A DNA stretch of 64,000 nucleotides from positions 5,955,001-6,019,000 of the forward strand of contig JAPFBL010000068.1 in assembly GCA_026182355.1 (NCBI GenBank). The letters are read 5' to 3'. The notes below the pieces were generated by a model, which had not been told where the DNA came from, searched no databases, and saw only the letters and a list, made by a program, of their open reading frames with translations. Source of the stretch: Hermatobates lingyangjiaoensis. Its lineage: Eukaryota > Arthropoda > Insecta > Hemiptera > Hermatobatidae. Positions 40,163 through 51,700 of the stretch are shown in pieces (position 1 is the first letter of the stretch; each line of letters begins with the position of its first letter). The translations under genes and the position numbers were made by a program.

Positions 40163-40920
40163 TTGTTATAAAAAGCTAACTTATTTATTTCAGTTTTTTC
40201 ATGTTACTGTACAGTGGTTGTTATAGGAATTGTTATTCAAAGACAAACTGCGTAGACGAATGCAAATTTGAAGTGGTCATAAACACCTAATGCTGTATTA
40301 TCCAAGATAATTTGTTGTTAATTGTCATCAGTTTTGATAATATTGCACAATAATTCAAAGAATAATCTTGTTCGTTTTCATGAAGCATTTTTCATTTACG
40401 AAGTCTAGTGTAATAATGCAATCTGCCATATTTTCAATGTTTTCTTATTTTTTATCTACATCTGTTGTTCTATCGATAGGTTCAAAGCTTCTTTCCCTGT
40501 CTCAGATATTAACCTAACCTGTTTTTTAACAATTATGGAATTGGTATAATTGTTCTTATTAATATTAAATTCAAGAAAGTAATAATGGTGAAATTCATGC
40601 AAAGTACAAGTGTGAGGGCGAAAATTTAAAATCCGGCTAGACAGATAAGAGGTACTAAGAGTTCTATAAACGTGCTTAGCTTTTTTTTTGTTTTAATGAA
40701 AATCCACAAAACTTAACATGAGTGTGTTGTGAAAAAGTATACTAATCTTTGGGATATACATAACACTTGCTTAACTTCCTGTTTGATCCATGCTATTCAG
40801 CCTCCTCAGACGACACAGCTCCAGCAGCAGATCATTATCATATCTCAAGTAAGTTGAAATTTCTTTACTAACACATCCATAATTAAATTCTTTTTTTGAT
40901 TAAAAACTCTTTCATTATTT
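40163..40920. other. TSR1 downstream region, no gene
   Basis: AT-rich sequence with no supported exon. The left boundary of the element remnant that follows was not located. Confidence 0.4.
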
Positions 40921-40927
40921 TGGAATC

Positions 40928-41146
40928 ATGGATCAAAAACTGAACAGAATAAACAACACAGTTACCATTAAGGCGACTGATTTGGATGTTGGTAAAGAGT
41001 ACGACATTATTCATTTAAGGAGAATAAACACGTGGTTTGGTGAAAGTGTATTAGATGTGATTAGGTTTGATAATATCAGATACGGCTCTCTGATTCTTCA
41101 ACAAAGATACAATATCGAAATAACTGATAACTATATAGACACATAA
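40928..41146 (+). CDS. Small ORF of Polinton/adintovirus-like element (72 residues)
   Basis: An ATG-started, uninterrupted 72-codon frame about 300 bp upstream of the polymerase remnant, in the same orientation. Its layout (a KATDLDVGKEYDI segment, then an FGESV segment and an aromatic/basic tail) resembles the small single-domain proteins that accompany DNA-polymerase-bearing elements in invertebrate genomes. Function is unknown to me. It stays open while its neighbour is broken, which may reflect short length rather than selection. It could be a C-terminally truncated copy. Confidence 0.45.
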   Translation: MDQKLNRINNTVTIKATDLDVGKEYDIIHLRRINTWFGESVLDVIRFDNIRYGSLILQQRYNIEITDNYIDT

Positions 41147-41449
41147 AAAGAAAAACAACTTGGGGTAACTTTTAAAGGAGTTATAAATAGGAAGCATTCA
41201 TGCGAATTCAAGGAGCAGGAACAATGTAGTCTGGGGAAAATAGAAAACTTGAATATTATGACATACTTTTAATAAACGTTTCACTAGACCATTTTCTCAG
41301 ATAATAGAAACTTCACACAAAAATAGACTTTTGACATATAAAATTCCAAATATATTGACTATCAATTCTCTAGATGACTTTTAAATCATGTATAAAGCGA
41401 AATTGTGACCCTGTTGACTGACTGTTTATAAAATGAACAAATCGTGAAA

Positions 41450-42225
41450 TATAATGTTATAGTAGATGTAGTCATGATAAAAAAGACATTAGAAATTCTC
41501 GAGGCTAATTTAAAGACAAGAAATTGTGTCTTGTACAGAACAACAGATTTAAATAATGAAATTAACATTGCATTTGAGAAACTTAGAAATAATTTGAAAA
41601 TATGAAGACAAAAGGCTCTAGATGACAACTTTAAATGCGTCAAACAAATGCAGCTTCGTGTAAATAAACACAATCCATTGCTAGTATCTTCCTTTATTGA
41701 GCTACCTCTAAAAATTAAAAACAGCAATTAACGTAAACAATACAGACAACTTTTACTTTCACTATGCCGTTTTAAGCCAGTTTATTGATACTCATCCTGA
41801 AAGAGTTCAAAATTATAACAAACTACTACAAAAGTACAATTTTTGAATATTTAGTGAATCAGGACCGGTAGAGTTGGCTGATATACCCAAATTCGAACGA
41901 GTCAACATTTTGATAAACATTTTTACACAAGATGAAATGGATTCAATTTTCCCATTGAAAGTTGTAGATGCAGAAAAGAATGACCACCGTGTTTTATTGT
42001 TGATTCGCAAGGATGAAAATGCTCATTTTTGTTATATAAAAAATTTTCAAAGGATGATACGTCAACAAATTCAGGCCAAAACAAAGTCAACTTACACGCT
42101 TGTCTGTAATATTTGTTTCTCAGATTATGATGGTAAATGAGCAAATAAACGATTATTAATTCATGGACTATTGTACTACAATTGTACAACTACTGTAGTT
42201 GTACTGAAGAGATTGTTTGCATCAG
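41450..42225 (+). pseudogene. Decayed family-B DNA polymerase N-terminal region (Polinton/adintovirus-like)
   Basis: Successive frames, broken by stops and frameshifts, match the order expected of the region upstream of the protein-primed polymerase catalytic domain in such elements. They are a helical segment (about 41470-41600), an NKHNPL...SFIELP block (about 41655-41715), a HPERVQNYNKLL block (about 41785-41835), then VELADIPKFERVN (about 41868-41910). A strand-rich stretch with LLLIRKDENAHFCYIKN follows (about 41995-42045), then a Cys-x2-Cys...His...Cys zinc-finger-like segment (42097-42180) cut by a TGA at 42138. No catalytic polymerase motifs follow. The similarity is from memory of the family. 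The copy is non-functional. Confidence 0.6.
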
Positions 42226-43010
42226 TGATGTGACATACAAAAATAAGCTTATATATTGATAAGTCGATCAATCACTATCTATACTATCTCAGGAATGAGG
42301 GACTAATAAACATCTCCCATTTAGATGTTTACATTATGCTTAAATGAGACATTATTATATACTCAAGAACTTTAATATTAAGTTTACTTATCGTAAAGTT
42401 GAGTGTAGACCTCTCAAGATTTTTTTACATTGTTTATATTGATTTATAATTTTTTTCAGTGAATTCACCGGAATAATATACTGTTTAGTGGTATAATGCA
42501 ATTTTTTAAATGATTTAACGACTTACATGTGATGTAAAATTATCTGAAAACGACATTTCAGACAAAAACTTTGTAATGTTTTTAAAATACTTAAAATATT
42601 TTCAAATTCAAAATGGAAAAATTTGTCTTAAGTATTAAATGGTGAAGGAGGTCAGATAAACTGTGTAAGAGATCTACTGGCTATTGGAGCAAAAGCCATG
42701 CTCTCTTGTAGGAAATTATTTCGTATAAGGAAATTTTCACTTTAGCTTTACACAATGTTATTACTGCTGTAGTTATACAAATGATTGTATATCCATTAAT
42801 TGTGTGACATACAAAAAAGGGTTATATATTGATAAGTTGATCAATCACTATCAATACTACCTCAGGAATGAAAGACTAATAAACATCTCCCATTTCGACG
42901 TTTATATTATGCTTAAATGAGACATTGTATGTTATATACCAAAGAAGTTTGATATTAAGTTTACTTATAGTAAAGTTGAGTGTAGGCCACTCCAGATTTT
43001 TAAGTACTTT
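42226..43010 (+). repeat. Dispersed element, copy B (two 3' end units)
   Basis: Two successive ends carry the TTACTTATNGTAAAGTTGAGTG motif, at about 42385-42425 and 42965-43005. Both are preceded by a shared block (TAAACATCTCCCATTT, ATTATGCTTAAATGAGAC). The second unit (42540-43000) parallels 37100-37560. Repeated ends immediately after the polymerase remnant suggest that they belong to the same element or its derivatives. Confidence 0.6.
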
Positions 43011-43395
43011 GTCATATCTTTTCATCCCTATATTCTCCTATAGATCTCAGTAGCCAAAGCGTATTCAATTACTACTTTGGCAAACCTACTCTGAGGCAAA
43101 GCAACAGCTAAGTTTGACGGTATTTGCGCATTTGTGTTTTTAGATAATTCAAGGCGATCTTCTATGAAGTTGTGGAACTTACTCAAAATTACTCAGCACT
43201 TGGAGTAAACTGATGAGCGTACATCCAGCGAGAAATTACTGTGGTAGGTAGTACTCTATCCAACCTATTTAGTTGGAAACTCCCAAATCGTTTCCAATCG
43301 AGGTACAACCCTAGGACTGACTTACATTTCTGCTATTCGATCAGGAGGTATTCCTTCAGTAGCTGTCTTGCGTAGCTTGGTCGATTGTTGCATTT
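43011..43395. other. No gene seen
   Basis: Moderately AT-rich sequence between repeat blocks, with nothing recognised. Confidence 0.4.
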
Positions 43396-43740
43396 TCTTT
43401 TAGTACAATACCAGCAAACGTACCCGTCTTTGACGGAATCAAAAATTCTATTATACTTGGTATTCCAAAATATCAATTATAGTATTATACTAATACTACA
43501 ATTAGAAGTTATAGAATAGTAGAAAATACCATTATTAGTACAGTGCTAAAAAAAAGCCTCTGTATACAAAGATTAGATTTTAAGTTAGACATACACAAAT
43601 CTACAATCAATGTTTCAGCTTTATATGTCTTATGGTAGCAATATTTTGTGGACAAACCGACAGACAGAAATTATTCTAAGGGTACATGTGGCTACTCTGA
43701 AGTATGAAACGTAAAGAAAACTTGAAATGAGTTAGTTCTA
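43396..43740 (+). repeat. RTE-like retroelement 3' tail, copy 1
   Basis: AGCAAACGTACCCGTCTTTG at the left and ACAAACCGACAGACAGAAA followed by ACGTAAAGAAAACTTGAAATGAG at the right. The same blocks recur at 44130-44170 and 45420-45510. ACAGACAGA tails are typical of RTE-type non-LTR elements. Confidence 0.5.
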
Positions 43741-43767
43741 ATTAACGTGCTCCCAGTCAAAAGCTAG

Positions 43768-44130
43768 CACGCAAGCCACTGGGCTACTCTGGTTCCATAC
43801 CTTACTTTATTACCAGTGTTTATATTACGCAAATATTAAATTAAAAAAAATATTTTTGTTGTGTTTATTTATAATACATTTGCACTACTGTCATCGGCGA
43901 CAAGCAAGCTACTGGCAACCTGGCTAGATCCTTTACTTATTACCATCATTTATATTATCCACATTTTAAATTCAAAAAAATATTTGTTTGTTACATTATT
44001 TATAATACATTTGCACTACTGTCATCGGGATCACGCAAGCCACTGGGCTACACTGGTCCCATACCTTACATTATTACCAGTGTATTTATTAAACAAATAT
44101 TAAATTAAAAAAAAAGTTGACAGTTATATA
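43768..44130 (+). repeat. Tandem repeat, about 131 bp x 2.8
   Basis: Units start at about 43768, 43899 and 44031. Each has CAAGC(C/T)ACTGG, a TTATTACCA block, an AATATTAAATT/AAAAAA block and ATAATACATTTGCACTACTG. The short frames inside are translations of the repeat. Confidence 0.85.
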
Positions 44131-45515
44131 TAATACATAGCAAACGTACCCGTCTTTGACGGAATCAGAAGTTCCTGTTTTGGTTTATTGCCGTGTGCCT
44201 ATTGCCTTTCGGCTATACCACGGAGGAATCAGAAGTTCCGTCATTTTTGGTATTTCAAAATGTCATTAGAAATTATAGAATAGTAGAAAATACCATTATT
44301 ACTACAGTGTTAAACAAATGCCTCCAGCTTATACACTACATTAGCTGTCTGTCCTTCAGGTTCATGGTAGAAGAAAGAGTTGAAACCTCTGACCGTTGAG
44401 CATGTAAACTACATTTGACCATGTGAGAAAAACTTGGTTTTGCTACCTTGTATTCCTGCGTTAGATGAAGTCTCCCTTGCGACTTAGTTAACGTCATTGC
44501 GAAATAGACTCTGACCCGACTTTGCAATCATTTCAACGTAAACAGACAGTGGCTCGGAATCAATGGTATGTGAAGTATACACACAGACTCCCCAATACCA
44601 CATCCAGTCATTATGTCCGCCTCTATGGCATATCTGTGTAGAGCACGAACTCAGAGTCGTGTCCCGTTGCACAGTTTTGGGGCACTCATGTTTCGTAACA
44701 TGAAATTTGTTACTACTACTAAATTGTAGCATGATTGGTGCTCTACTTTAAGTTTTTACTCATGAGCAGGCAGTCCAGGAGAAATAAATTCAGAGTCAAG
44801 AAATTCAATTAGATAATGAACTGCTTCTTCGTCACTAATCCAATCTCTTTACTGACTTGTAAGTTCTTTCCTCGGCTTCATATAGCGTTAGAACTTGTTT
44901 GTTGATTTTTCCTCCCTGTTCATATTAAGAGTTGAGAATTGCTCGTTTACAAAACATTTATTCTCAATAGATAGTACATCCTTAACTCTGTGAAACACCA
45001 TTTCAATGATGTCAAATACGCAATATATTCATATGCTCAATTGAAATTAAAATCAACTAACAATACCTACTTGCCACACCTGTGTATTTTCAAAACAAAC
45101 TTGTCTGTGAAGTTAGGAAAATACAGCTAAAAGCCCCATAACTTCGCTTCTGTACTGAATTAATAATCTATTTAGAGCCCATATTTTAAGTTAGGCACAC
45201 ACAAATCCAGTGTCAATGTTTCAGCTCGCTATGTCTTATGGTGGCTGAGTTTACTTGTGACAAACATTTTTGCGTTAAACGTCCATAACTTCACTTCTAC
45301 GTTGAATTTCCAATCAATTCATAGCCTATATTTTAAGTTAGACCTACACAAATCTACTGTAAAAGTTTCAGCTTTATATGTCTTATGGTAGCTGAGTTTA
45401 CCTGTGACAAAGTTTTGCGGACAAACCGACAGAAATTTTTCTAAGGGTGGATTCGGTTTCTCCAATGTATGAAACGTAAAGAAAACTTGAAATGAGTCAG
45501 TTCTAAGCAATGTAC
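44131..45515 (+). repeat. RTE-like retroelement fragment, copy 2
   Basis: Begins with the CAAACGTACCCGTCTTTGACGG block shared with copy 1. It ends with two or three tandem partial versions of TAAGTTAGRCMTACACAAATC...TTTCAGCTTTATATGTCTTATGGTAGC, then ACAAACCGACAGAAATT. It is much longer than copy 1, but no intact coding frame remains. Confidence 0.5.
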
Positions 45516-46562
45516 AGACAAAATCATTATTTTATTTATAAAGATTCCTAGGAATAATTTCCTAATTAAATAATCTCCTCATTCCAAAGTTTGATCATCA
45601 AATAAAGGATGGTAACTCAGAATGAAATAATACTAGTGACAGTTTATGACCTACATCCACCACTTTTTAATACAAGTTAAGTAATTCCGTAAAAATTCGT
45701 ATAATAAAGACTTAATTTCAAGGTATTACTGAAAGAAAAGTTTATTCACTTTTCATAAAATTTACTTATTCTAATACTTAAAGAACATCATATTTATATT
45801 ACATTAATCAATTTCATAATAACAACGACCATTGGTCTACTGGAGTAACTTAATGTTTCACAAAGCGAAATTACAATACTCAAGAAATTAACCATGTGAT
45901 TTTATTATTTTAGAGAGCCTTAATTACAATCTAACGAAGAAGGTAACCGCCTACTCTTAATCCAATGTCCTTTGATAATAAAATTGTATAATATTTTTTG
46001 GATTCTAATTATTTTTCCGTTCCTACCTTTGAAGAAGAGAAAAGTGGAACACAGCCTATAGCAACATGCTTGCTATCAAAGTGCTAACTGTTTATGAAGG
46101 AGTTGACAAAGCAATCTGTGTCTAGCAAATACGTGTCATTAAAGATCTCTACTCTAGTAAATTTCGGTGAGTCCAAATGTAGATACTAGATATAAAATCC
46201 ACCCACCAGTAATAGTTTGAAGCAAAAATGCAATCGATCCAAAAGAATATCAAATTTCAAATGATTAACCCTAGAATGTAACTAATATTTCTCAATTTGT
46301 TAGTTGATAGGTAGAAATAATACTGTTTATTACCAAATTAATATATTTTTAAAAGCTAAAATAAATTATATTCACCTTACAAAAATGCATCAATGATTAC
46401 AACATTCACTTTTTTTTGTACCTTTCTTTCATTATATATACATTTGGCAAAAAACCAGGTTTCTTGTTTTCTGAAATTTATAGAAGTACATTCTTTTGAT
46501 TTCAAGTGAATGCAATTGCTTATTTGAAGGCACATCAAGGATTTGACACTATTTACCAACAC
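45516..46562. other. No gene seen
   Basis: AT-rich intergenic sequence downstream of PIGH, with no repeat recognised. Confidence 0.45.
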
Positions 46563-46568
46563 TTTATT
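46563..46568 (-). promoter_or_regulatory. Probable PIGH polyadenylation signal
   Basis: TTTATT on the plus strand reads AATAAA on the gene strand, about 130 nt past the PIGH stop codon. Confidence 0.4.
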
Positions 46569-46696
46569 ACAAATAATTCAGTCTTTAATCTCAAGTAAAT
46601 ACAATAGCAGTGCTTTCACCAGTGTGTGATGCTATAATCATGGTATGCTCTGATCATATCACAGTCAACTTCCAATGGTTATTTAAACCTCAGCAG

Positions 46697-47242
46697 TTAT
46701 TTGTAATCGGCTATAAGTTTTCGAGCGTATTTATAAATCTGTTCCAGCAAAAAGAGCTTAGGAGCTGTGTGTTTAAACACAATGATATGTCTCTTTGATT
46801 TACTTGTAGTACATTTAACTAGGGCTGCTAAATAAAATAGAACCCTCTGTCCACTAATAACTTCTATTAGAACCAAATCTTCAAATATATGCCATGGTAT
46901 AAAAGTTGTACTTTTTCTATTGAACAAATAATAAGTTGTTAGTTGGATACCTATAGGCGCTGTAATCAGTAAACGCTCTTCAGTTACAAATGCAAGAGTC
47001 CTAGATGAAGCATATACAGTAACAACAACTGTAATCAAAAATAATAAAATTATTGTCCAAATACTTTTCTCAAGTTTATATAACCAATAATAATAGTTAA
47101 TGCTCCAACAAAAAATCAGCACAACGCTAGGGTAAATTTTGTACAAAAATCTATCACTTGATCTAGATATAGAAAACTGTGTTGCAATTAGACTACCATT
47201 TTTCTGGTAATAACTTTCAGTCCTGAGGACACAATCACCCAT
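46697..47242 (-). CDS. PIGH, GPI-GlcNAc transferase subunit H
   Basis: PIG-H is a small ER membrane subunit of the complex that transfers GlcNAc from UDP-GlcNAc to phosphatidylinositol, the first step of GPI-anchor synthesis. The catalytic subunit is PIG-A. The frame is 181 residues, against about 188 for the human protein. Two hydrophobic segments (about residues 37-55 and 61-78) form the expected membrane hairpin. They are followed by the conserved cytosolic part with EERLLI, GIQLTTYYLF, a STTFIPW segment, RVLFYLA and a C-terminal PKLFLLEQIYKYA. The start ATG at 47240-47242 gives family-like length. The whole protein is one exon here, unlike its intron-rich neighbours, so retrocopy origin is possible although nothing is broken. 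Confidence 0.85.
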   Translation of the reverse strand: MGDCVLRTESYYQKNGSLIATQFSISRSSDRFLYKIYPSVVLIFCWSINYYYWLYKLEKSIWTIILLFLITVVVTVYASSRTLAFVTEERLLITAPIGIQLTTYYLFNRKSTTFIPWHIFEDLVLIEVISGQRVLFYLAALVKCTTSKSKRHIIVFKHTAPKLFLLEQIYKYARKLIADYK

Positions 47243-47684
47243 TTGGAGAGCAATGTGCTTTCTTTACACCATAGAAGAGCAACATTACAATATTAAAAAC
47301 AAATTGTTAACCACTTCAAATGATAAGCGATAACAGCTAGAGTCATGTGAAACAGTGAATTTATCCTCCTATTGAAAATAACTATTTTTCAGTATATAAA
47401 AACTTCCATAACTGCTTTGCCTCTGTAAATATCAACTATTTTTTAAGAGATGATAATAATTTAACATAGGAACAAAAATTATTAGTGGATTAAACATTGC
47501 TTTGTTTGTACAATGGTGCACTGAGACACGTTCCATCCATTCGTTACGAGGAGGTTTCGTAAGGCTTCTAGGCATCATTTGTAAGAAGTTTCTGCAATTT
47601 ATTTCTGTGCCCAACAATGAAGTTGACTTTGAACTCTTCTCAACCTCCATTAGGTATTTATTAAGTTTATATTAATAATATGTG
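47243..47684. promoter_or_regulatory. Compact divergent region at the PIGH / small-ORF locus
   Basis: 442 bp lies between the PIGH start and the plus-strand start at 47685. A minus-strand frame (47432-47650) begins with ATG only 34 bp from that start. It has a possible GT donor near 47509 and could be an upstream exon or chance. Promoters for both directions are expected here. Confidence 0.4.
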
Positions 47685-47912
47685 ATGAGTTCTAAGGTGC
47701 ATGCAAGTGTTTTAACTGGTTTTTGGTTTCAGCGTATAGATTGTGGATTACAAATTATAAGCTTTATGGTGTGTATAACGTTAGTGACAGTATCAAACAT
47801 GTATCGGTATCCAATAGTACCTGATACTGTATACGTGTATTTGTTTTTCATACCATTAATTTTGAAGAATGACGTTAAAGATGCTATTGAAATTTACGCC
47901 TCTTCGTATTAG
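47685..47912 (+). CDS. Unrecognised small membrane protein (75 residues)
   Basis: ATG to TAG, 75 codons. A polar N-terminus with Cys and Arg is followed by two hydrophobic segments (about residues 22-39 and 47-61). The second is rich in Val, Tyr, Leu, Phe and Ile, and the protein ends in a charged C-terminal tail. I do not recognise the family. Small two-helix ER proteins (for example accessory subunits of GPI or glycosylation complexes) have this shape, but no specific match is claimed. It is head-to-head with PIGH and upstream of EPRS. It may be a chance frame. Confidence 0.35.
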   Translation: MSSKVHASVLTGFWFQRIDCGLQIISFMVCITLVTVSNMYRYPIVPDTVYVYLFFIPLILKNDVKDAIEIYASSY

Positions 47913-47951
47913 TGTATAAAAAGCTTTCACATAAACACGTGAAATAAGAAT

Positions 47952-48134
47952 CAATGATCAAACCACAATAAGAAATGGGAAAACAAGACTAAGATCTTTC
48001 AACCGTGACAAGCGGTCTTCGTCAGAGTCAAAATCCCTACTCTGAGTAGGGTTTTTGACTCTGACGAAGACCGCTTGTTACGGTTGAAAGATCTTAGTCT
48101 TGTTTTCCCATTTCTTATTGTGGTTTGATCATTG
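47952..48134. repeat. Foldback repeat, family F copy 2
   Basis: Near-perfect inverted repeat with arms 47952-48035 and 48050-48134, starting CAATGATCAAACCAC and ending with the inverse. It is the same family as 22968-23163. Each arm contains CTGACGAAGACC...GGTTGAAAGATC, again hammerhead-like in layout. The high arm identity suggests recent insertion or gene-conversion-like maintenance. Confidence 0.92.
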
Positions 48135-48751
48135 TATTAGTGTATATGGCAGCTTCATTATTTCATAACATTTAACAACGTGATCTTGATGACATTTCAG
48201 TTATTTTTTTCCATCAATCTAATATTGGACAATGTAGAGGACTATATTTTCACTTGCTGTATCAACTGTAACCTGAGATGTGGTGGATGCCACAGTTTCG
48301 CAGTCAGAAAAGGGCTTGCCTCAGAACAGTTTAGGGTGTTTCACCATATTGTTAATTTCTTAAATTCAATCAAATTGTACATGTACTCACTTCCACATTT
48401 TTATCATAGTTTGGATATATATAAAACAGTCAAAATGGGATATTAGATTTTATGGAAAGAAAATAAGAAATGAAATCTTTCCTGTAGATAATATTCGTTA
48501 ATTGTGTTATAAAATAATATTGGAAATACGGAAAAGCAAAATAAATCTATTAAATATTATAAAAGCCGCTAGGGTGTACTTTAGGACCCCCAGCTTTTAA
48601 AGCGGTGTTTGCACTGAATTTAATGTGCAGTCATCTGCAGGATGTTGTTTTCCTACATTTACCCTTTTCTCCAGTGCATGTAATTGGAATCAGTGTTGAA
48701 GACATCTGTACAGACTGCATTATAACTTATACTGATCTATTTTATTGACAG
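48135..48751. other. Upstream region of EPRS
   Basis: The first EPRS coding exon, probably only about ten codons, should lie here or further left. I could not identify it. No other feature is recognised. Confidence 0.35.
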
Positions 48752-48782
48752 CTTCCTTGTTATCCTGGTTATGCTACCTTAG
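48752..48782 (+). CDS. EPRS tentative 31-nt micro-exon
   Basis: TTTATTGACAG before and GTAATTTT after. Ten codons ([10 protein letters not shown]) plus one base join in phase to 48953 and give an Asp followed by [11 protein letters not shown]. This parallels the PPLGALL-like start of the GST-like domain. Support is splice phase and weak similarity only. Confidence 0.45.
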
Positions 48783-51700
48783 GTAATTTTGAAGTTAAAT
48801 TTGTATTAATTGGGATTCCCGTTAGAGATCAGGATATATACCCTAAATATTATCAGTCAGTGTTTAATTTAAAAAAAAAATTACTTACAATTTCCTTGAA
48901 TTTTTATGACTAATTAATATGATATTGATATAGTCTTGTTTTGTTTTATCAGATGTGGTATTGTGTCTCAGCAGAATAAAAAATGGAATTCAACCCGAAT
49001 GGGGTGTTAAAACATTACTAGAAACAGACGAACAATATAAATTCTCAGACTCCATATCCATTTGTCGGTACTTGGCGAAGAAATTTGCTGGCAGTAAGAT
49101 TTATGGAAACTGCATTGCAGAAAGATGCGAGGTATATTAGCGTTTATTCAGTTTTAAGTTGAGCATGTTGATATCAGTTAGAAAACAGTCAGTCCATGTC
49201 TTTATTGTTTAAAATAGGCTTATTTCAAGCTATATCTGTATTCCATTAAAATTGTATGAACAGTATAAATTAATTATCAACTAAAATGTAACAGTTTATT
49301 TTACATTTTTGTACTTGCTGTTTGATTGCTTTTAATTATGGCTAGTTATTATTACATATTATAATATGTCATAAGTAAAACTATTACAGTTAGTGTAGGA
49401 AAAGTACATACAATTAAAGTCATCAATATCACTGATGGACATCTTTACCAATAGGTGAATTAGACATATTGAAGCATTGTTATTATCTTTCTAAAACTAT
49501 AATCTTAATAAAGAATAGGTAACATTTTTAACAAAGTGGCTACTAGTAAATTTAAATTAAGTTAGTCAATGATTATTAAATAGAGGTTGTTATTTCCTCA
49601 GAAGTTATTAGACATGAGGTAAGACAGATTTAGTATCGTATAGTTTACTTTAGACTTGCGAAGTTATTTTGTTTATGCATTTTAATACTAAGAATAAATA
49701 TAATTTAAAATTAATACTGTTCACAAGGACTAGCAATCAAATTTCAGAAACACCTTGAAGCCAAGTTTCTTTTATAAAATAAATTGAAGAAAACACAGAA
49801 AAGTGGTTTTTTTTTAGATTTCGGTGGATATCGATATTTTGAATTTTGCTGAATCTATTTTTGATTATGCTTTTTTGGATGGTATCTGTGTTCATGGGTG
49901 TGCATCCAGAATTTTGTGAACACCCGAAAGTTACACTGTTAGACAAGTTTTAATATATTAATGATATATGTATAGTTTTTGACGTGGAAAAGACCTTATA
50001 AATTTGGGTAATATTGATAGATGGGAACAGATGAGGAAAGTACTTCATTGATGTTTATATTCCGGGTGTTTTAATTTTGTATCCATCTTCTTGTCATTAT
50101 AAAAACTTGAAAACTCGTTTTACTTAGTATTATGTTGTATGTTAAACATTTCGTAAATCTTAGATTATTGAAGAGGTAGTAATAGAATTGAAAATTATGA
50201 TTCCTAAGTATATCTGTAATTATTCCTTTTTTGTTTTTCTAATTTATATTAAAATTTGTGGAGGTCAAAATAAGTACTCTATTAAAGGGTATTTCCTTTT
50301 AAAAATTAAGATAATGAGTTATCTTTTAGAATATTTCATATTTGGAGATAAGTAAAAACTTATTACTGTTATTTATAATATTTTGTTTAATTATCCTGAA
50401 TCTTTATTCGATATGTTATGACTTTTTTTTGTTATGAAACAAATTATGAAGAAAACAAATTACATACTTTCTTATTTGATTTGATCCAACCAGGTAGAAT
50501 GAAAAATAGTCAATTAGAAGTAATATTAATAGTCATTTGTTATTAACTTTTCTATTATTACTTTACTATAAGTAAATTATAGTTATCAAGAAAAAATTTG
50601 ATCTGGAGATTTTGATTGAGTTACACATTTTAAGGTCCTTAAAGTTTATTTTTGACGTATTTTCGATGATATCTGCAGGTAGGTTGTTTGTGTGTATAAA
50701 GTTATGGCTAAAGGTCACACTGTTTGTAGATCAAATCCATATTTTACCTTAAAATTGGTCTATACTGCAGATGTGCCCTATTATTTTTGGAGAGTATTAT
50801 ATTATGGGAAGTCACTTTTTTTTTTGTCCAAAATGTGATTTAGGACATCTTATTTCTCCCAAACTACTAGTTCTAGTGAAAGTGGACAGCACTATTAAAT
50901 AAACAGATTTTTTAAATAGGTAATTTTAAAGATCAGTTTCGCAACAAAATGTAAAAATGTTGGCTTTTTGATTCTGAAGTCATCACATCGTTTGACGATT
51001 ATAATGCAATTAAAACTAAGAAATAACACATTTGGAGAGGATGAGCTGAATACTTTTTGTCAAAATAATTCGCTGGCAAGAAATATTATGGTAATTTTTT
51101 TTATTTCAACACAAAGAAAAATACGTTTACGCTGTACGGCTGTCTATAGATGAATGGTGGGGAAAAAATCTAAAATTAATATTTATAAAAAAAAATTTAG
51201 GTTACCATAAAAGGCATTATATAAAAAATCAAAACTCAACTTGGAAGAACGGATGACCTGCTGTTTCTGTTAGATTTTTTGTAGATTAACTTAGGATTTT
51301 TTTATGAAAATCTAGTCAAGCAAAATTGTTATTTAATGGTTTAATGAAAGAAAGAGGTTTTAAACAGTTAGTATGATTGTAAAAATGTAAAAACAATGAA
51401 ATTCATAAAACTATAATAGCAAACTCTAATTCCCATATGCTTTATGATGCTTTTTCATTAGCGTACAGTATGGGAAGTGTAATATTACACTAAAAATGAC
51501 AAGTATCAGGTTTTATCCGCAGTACCATGAGAAGTTTTCGGCAAATAAGTATTCGTAAGGTACAACATACCTTTGAGGTGAATCAGCTGAATGGTTTCCA
51601 AAAATGTTGGTTAACAAAATAGAAAACTCTGTAAGTCTTAAAGGAATTACTCTGGGCTGCTTCTTGTTTCATGATACTCGCCTTCGAATTCATTGAATCA

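Noticed and set aside
47952..48134. CRISPR-like repeat/spacer or attenuator hairpin
   Set aside because: A single inverted pair in an animal genome with a second family copy elsewhere; it is a foldback repeat.
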